From contig CAZGLR010000043.1 in assembly GCA_964526635.1 (NCBI GenBank), forward strand, positions 1-24,812: 24,812 bases of DNA, written 5' to 3'. The notes below the pieces were generated by a model, which ran no database searches, had not been told where the DNA came from, and worked only from the letters and a program-made list of their open reading frames with translations. This document shows positions 22,532-24,812 of the stretch, piece by piece (positions within the stretch are counted from its first letter, which is position 1; every line of letters starts with the position of its first letter). A program made the translations under genes and the position numbers. The stretch is from CAZGLR01 sp964526635 (GTDB lineage: Bacteria > Zixibacteria > MSB-5A5 > GN15 > JAAZOE01).

Positions 22532-24465
22532 TCGGTATTGTCTCCGTCGGCCGGCGCGGGTGTCCCGGCGGTGTTTTGCGAGGCCATGCTGAAGATAATC
22601 TGGTCCTCACGGGCGGCCTCGATAGCTTCGAACATTGACTTGATGATGCCATATTCCACCTGACTGAAGAGGGGGCGTTCGATTTTGCAGGTCTGTCTGA
22701 TTAAAAGGGTTCCGGCCTGTTTCTGTGTGGTTCGTTTGTAGGAAGCACCGCTGTGGGAAAGCGAGACCATCGGGGCTAGTTCAGCAATTTCAAAAGATTC
22801 GGGATAATGAACACGCAGGTACTGTCGATGTGTTTGTTCGAATCCGAAGTCGATGGGAAAGGTACGGGTTTCGGCGATGAACCTGTTTTTGGCCAGTGGC
22901 ATGAAGCATGGTGAGACAAACACGACATCATCTATCTGTTCACCGCAATGCGGCAGGGCGAGGACCAGTTCGAACCAGAGGCGGTCGTCGATGGAATCAT
23001 AGACTGCCGATGCGGACTGGATGTCATACGGGATAGTGACATTGGACAGCATGGTGTTGACGACTTCATTCTGTGAGATAGAATCTTTGATGAAGTCGGT
23101 ATATTGATACATGCTGTGGCCGCGGACATGCATGGTCAGCGAGCAGATCGCGGAGCCATCGTCGTGGAGCCATAGTTCACTCATACAGTCGAGGCCGTTT
23201 TGGCGAGGATAATGCTGGATGGGGATCAGGTTGGAAGAATCACCTTCGACTTTGAAGCCGGCGTCAACCAGCAAATCCGGCTCGACGTAAGGAAAGCAGA
23301 CATCTTCTTCGGCCGCATCGAGAGGAAACGAGATCGAGTCAATGGTGATATAGCAAATCTCGCGGTTGAATTGTGATAGATCGACGATTGTGTGCAGGGG
23401 GATGCCGTATTCATCGCGAGTTCCGATCCAGAGGGGGCAGGCATTGATACCTCTGCTTTTCAACAGTGCGGCCAGCAGGTTGTTTTTGTATTGAGCGGGT
23501 GCCCGTCCGAGTTTGAGGACATCGCGGGCGGAATTGATATCATCGTAGGCTTCGTAATCTTCTGTAATTTCTTTACGGACGAATTCATACAGAGTCTTAA
23601 CGCAGGCCATGCCGGAATCATCGCCGCAAAGGGAATCAGCGACCTGTTTTATTGATGCGGTATCGCCGATGAAATCGACAAACCATTCTTCGAGCACTTC
23701 ACCGAGTTCACCCCAGGTGCGTTGAAAGTTGACTTCGTAGTTGCCATAGGAGAATCTCAGCAGTCGGAAGCGCAGGGTGACAAGGCTGCTTTGTACGGCA
23801 CTGGTATAGGGTTCGTCTTTGTATCCGGGGATGTTCGTCAGTTCCCATGTATAGAGGTCGCCGGCGGCCATCTCTTCGTGGACCGGTTCGCGTTTGTCTA
23901 TTGGGACGCCGGTTTGGACAATGTTGAAGGTGTAGCCCATGGCGACATAGACTTCGTAGCGGGAATTCAGGGTAAACAGGCGATCCTGAAAAACCCAGGG
24001 GCGTAATTCGTTATCGCGACGGTAAGTGTATTCAACGATCGAGCCGGGAACAACGCCCTCGAAGGTGCCGGTGATGTAGCGGATATCGTCGATTTTCTTT
24101 TTGTACCAGGTTTGTATTTTTGTTTTGGTGCCATCGGGTGCGATCGCATGAGCTTTGAGCACGGAAACATCGGAGCCTTTGTAATAGGGTATTTCGATGC
24201 GCAGGGCGGCATCGGCACGATCAGGATCGAAGACCTTTATCCGGACATGACGGGTCAGCCAGGGATAGCTTTTGGTAGCGGTATCCATGCGGCCATTGTT
24301 GAAGATGATGACGGCAGCGGCATCGGGGACCTGCGGTGGCGGTCCCATCTCCCATTCTTCGTCGGTGATTTTACCGAATTTCTGGGCGGTGGCATATGAT
24401 GCGAAAACTATTAGACAGCAGCAAAGCAGGGCGGCTGTCAGGCAAATGCGATAGAATTTTTTCAT
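22528..24465 (-). CDS. Exported DUF3857/transglutaminase-fold protein, catalytic residues lost
   Basis: 645 residues with a signal peptide (about 1-28, ending ATAQ). The N-terminal DUF3857 domain is well preserved (DEEWEMGPPPQVPDAAAVII, KVFDPDRADAALRIEIPYYK, VVPGSIVEYTYRRDNELRPW). The transglutaminase-like core is recognisable from LLAALLKSRGINACPLWIGT and the following strands. The Cys position is occupied by Ala324-Gln325 (GRAPAQYKNN), and the His position equivalent to FNH of the neighbour is Arg368 (FNREICY). It is therefore probably a non-catalytic binding partner. The ATG at 24465 has GGGGG a few bases upstream. It overlaps the active paralogue by 4 bases, so the pair is co-translated. 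Confidence 0.85.
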   Translation of the reverse strand: MKKFYRICLTAALLCCCLIVFASYATAQKFGKITDEEWEMGPPPQVPDAAAVIIFNNGRMDTATKSYPWLTRHVRIKVFDPDRADAALRIEIPYYKGSDVSVLKAHAIAPDGTKTKIQTWYKKKIDDIRYITGTFEGVVPGSIVEYTYRRDNELRPWVFQDRLFTLNSRYEVYVAMGYTFNIVQTGVPIDKREPVHEEMAAGDLYTWELTNIPGYKDEPYTSAVQSSLVTLRFRLLRFSYGNYEVNFQRTWGELGEVLEEWFVDFIGDTASIKQVADSLCGDDSGMACVKTLYEFVRKEITEDYEAYDDINSARDVLKLGRAPAQYKNNLLAALLKSRGINACPLWIGTRDEYGIPLHTIVDLSQFNREICYITIDSISFPLDAAEEDVCFPYVEPDLLVDAGFKVEGDSSNLIPIQHYPRQNGLDCMSELWLHDDGSAICSLTMHVRGHSMYQYTDFIKDSISQNEVVNTMLSNVTIPYDIQSASAVYDSIDDRLWFELVLALPHCGEQIDDVVFVSPCFMPLAKNRFIAETRTFPIDFGFEQTHRQYLRVHYPESFEIAELAPMVSLSHSGASYKRTTQKQAGTLLIRQTCKIERPLFSQVEYGIIKSMFEAIEAAREDQIIFSMASQNTAGTPAPADGDNTE

Positions 24466-24517
24466 GATTCCCCCGAATTAGACGTGTCCCCTATCGATGT
24501 GAATATAAGCTATGTGA

Positions 24518-24544
24518 ATTATAGAAGCAAGAGCTTAATGTCAC
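24518..24544 (-). promoter_or_regulatory. Candidate promoter of the DUF3857 gene pair
   Basis: On the minus strand GTGACA (24544-24539) precedes a perfect TATAAT (24523-24518), but the spacer is only 15 bases. An alternative TTGCTT-17-TATATT lies slightly further downstream. The -35 overlaps the stop codon of the upstream gene. The start codon is about 50 bases downstream of the -10. Confidence 0.35.
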
Positions 24545-24812
24545 TTTATCAATCTGATATCGTCCAGAAAGAGGGTGAGGGCGGTGTCGGGGGCGTGAAA
24601 GATGAGGCGGAAGGCGTAGACGCTGTTCCAGTCGAGGCTTTCAGCACGGGTGGCAGGGGATGATGCTGCGATGGGGAAGGTGATGATGCTCTCCCCGGCC
24701 GGGATGATAGTCGAGTCCAACCAGTCGGGGGTCAGGACAGTCTCGCGGGCATTGGCGATCTGGAAGTAGATTTTCAGGCTGTCGGTGTGGTCGAGGTAGC
24801 AGAGGGCCTGGA
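24541..24812 (-). CDS. C-terminal fragment of a protein with a beta-rich tail
   Basis: Ninety C-terminal residues are visible; the rest lies beyond the right edge. The stop is at 24541-24543. The visible part (YLDHTDSLKIYFQIANARET, AESLDWNSVYAFRLIFHAPD, ALTLFLDDIRLIK) has the alternating pattern and the final FLDDIRLIK strand often seen at the end of carbohydrate-binding-module-like jelly-roll domains. Function of the whole protein cannot be judged. It lies upstream of the DUF3857 pair in the same direction with a 75-base gap. Confidence 0.6.
   Translation of the reverse strand, partial: QALCYLDHTDSLKIYFQIANARETVLTPDWLDSTIIPAGESIITFPIAASSPATRAESLDWNSVYAFRLIFHAPDTALTLFLDDIRLIK

Overview
This is bacterial chromosomal DNA with one scaffold gap (10 Ns at 1242-1251) and a gene cut off at each end. 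Eighteen of the nineteen protein genes I recognise lie on the minus strand; the exception is a lipoprotein gene at 3028-3906. No rRNA or tRNA gene is visible, so taxonomy rests on gene content. A GldA/GldF-GldG/DUF4340 transport operon, tandem DUF3857/transglutaminase exported proteins, a Chlamydia-type (class Ic) ribonucleotide reductase and a 178-bp intergenic repeat would suit an uncultivated lineage of the FCB superphylum (Zixibacteria-like). That placement is a low-confidence inference.

Layout from left to right. 1-562 is the N-terminal part of an NADP-type glutamate dehydrogenase, read leftwards from a TATAAT promoter that carries a near-perfect Rex-type operator at the expected transcription start. 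822-1556 is a NarL-type regulator whose receiver lacks both the phospho-acceptor Asp and the conserved Lys, and which is interrupted by the scaffold gap. 2069-2758 is an orthodox PhoB/OmpR-type regulator. No histidine kinase gene accompanies either regulator. 3028-3906 (+) is a lipoprotein built of YwqK/MORN-2-like repeats, closed by a good terminator.

8213-3964 is a compact leftward operon: class II photolyase, SRPBCC protein, SDR+DUF2867 protein, and a DUF523(TudS)+DUF1722 protein resembling the tRNA 4-thiouridine desulfidase RudS. Together they look like a near-UV/light-damage response unit. 8316-8734 is a small exported protein broken by a one-base frameshift. 13529-9675 is nrdA-nrdB. NrdB has Phe at the radical-tyrosine position and the Glu ligand set of class Ic Mn/Fe enzymes. 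A PG_binding_1 + CHAP-like protein follows at 9609-8818.

18655-13867 is an ABC transport operon with a strong sigma70-like promoter: a GldA-like ATPase, a GldF+GldG fusion and a DUF4340 protein, joined by a 4-bp overlap and a 2-bp gap. 18871-19320 holds tandem copies of a 178-bp hairpin-rich repeat. After it come a DUF427 protein, a Bcp peroxiredoxin, and two exported transglutaminase-fold proteins that overlap by 4 bp; one keeps the catalytic triad and the other has lost it. The right edge holds the C-terminus of a protein with a beta-rich tail.

I found no CRISPR array, phage module, transposase or recognisable defence system. The most notable items are the Rex-like operator on gdhA, the degenerate NarL receiver, the class Ic RNR with a structured leader, the photolyase/RudS-like operon, and several strong 3' hairpins that lack a U-tract.
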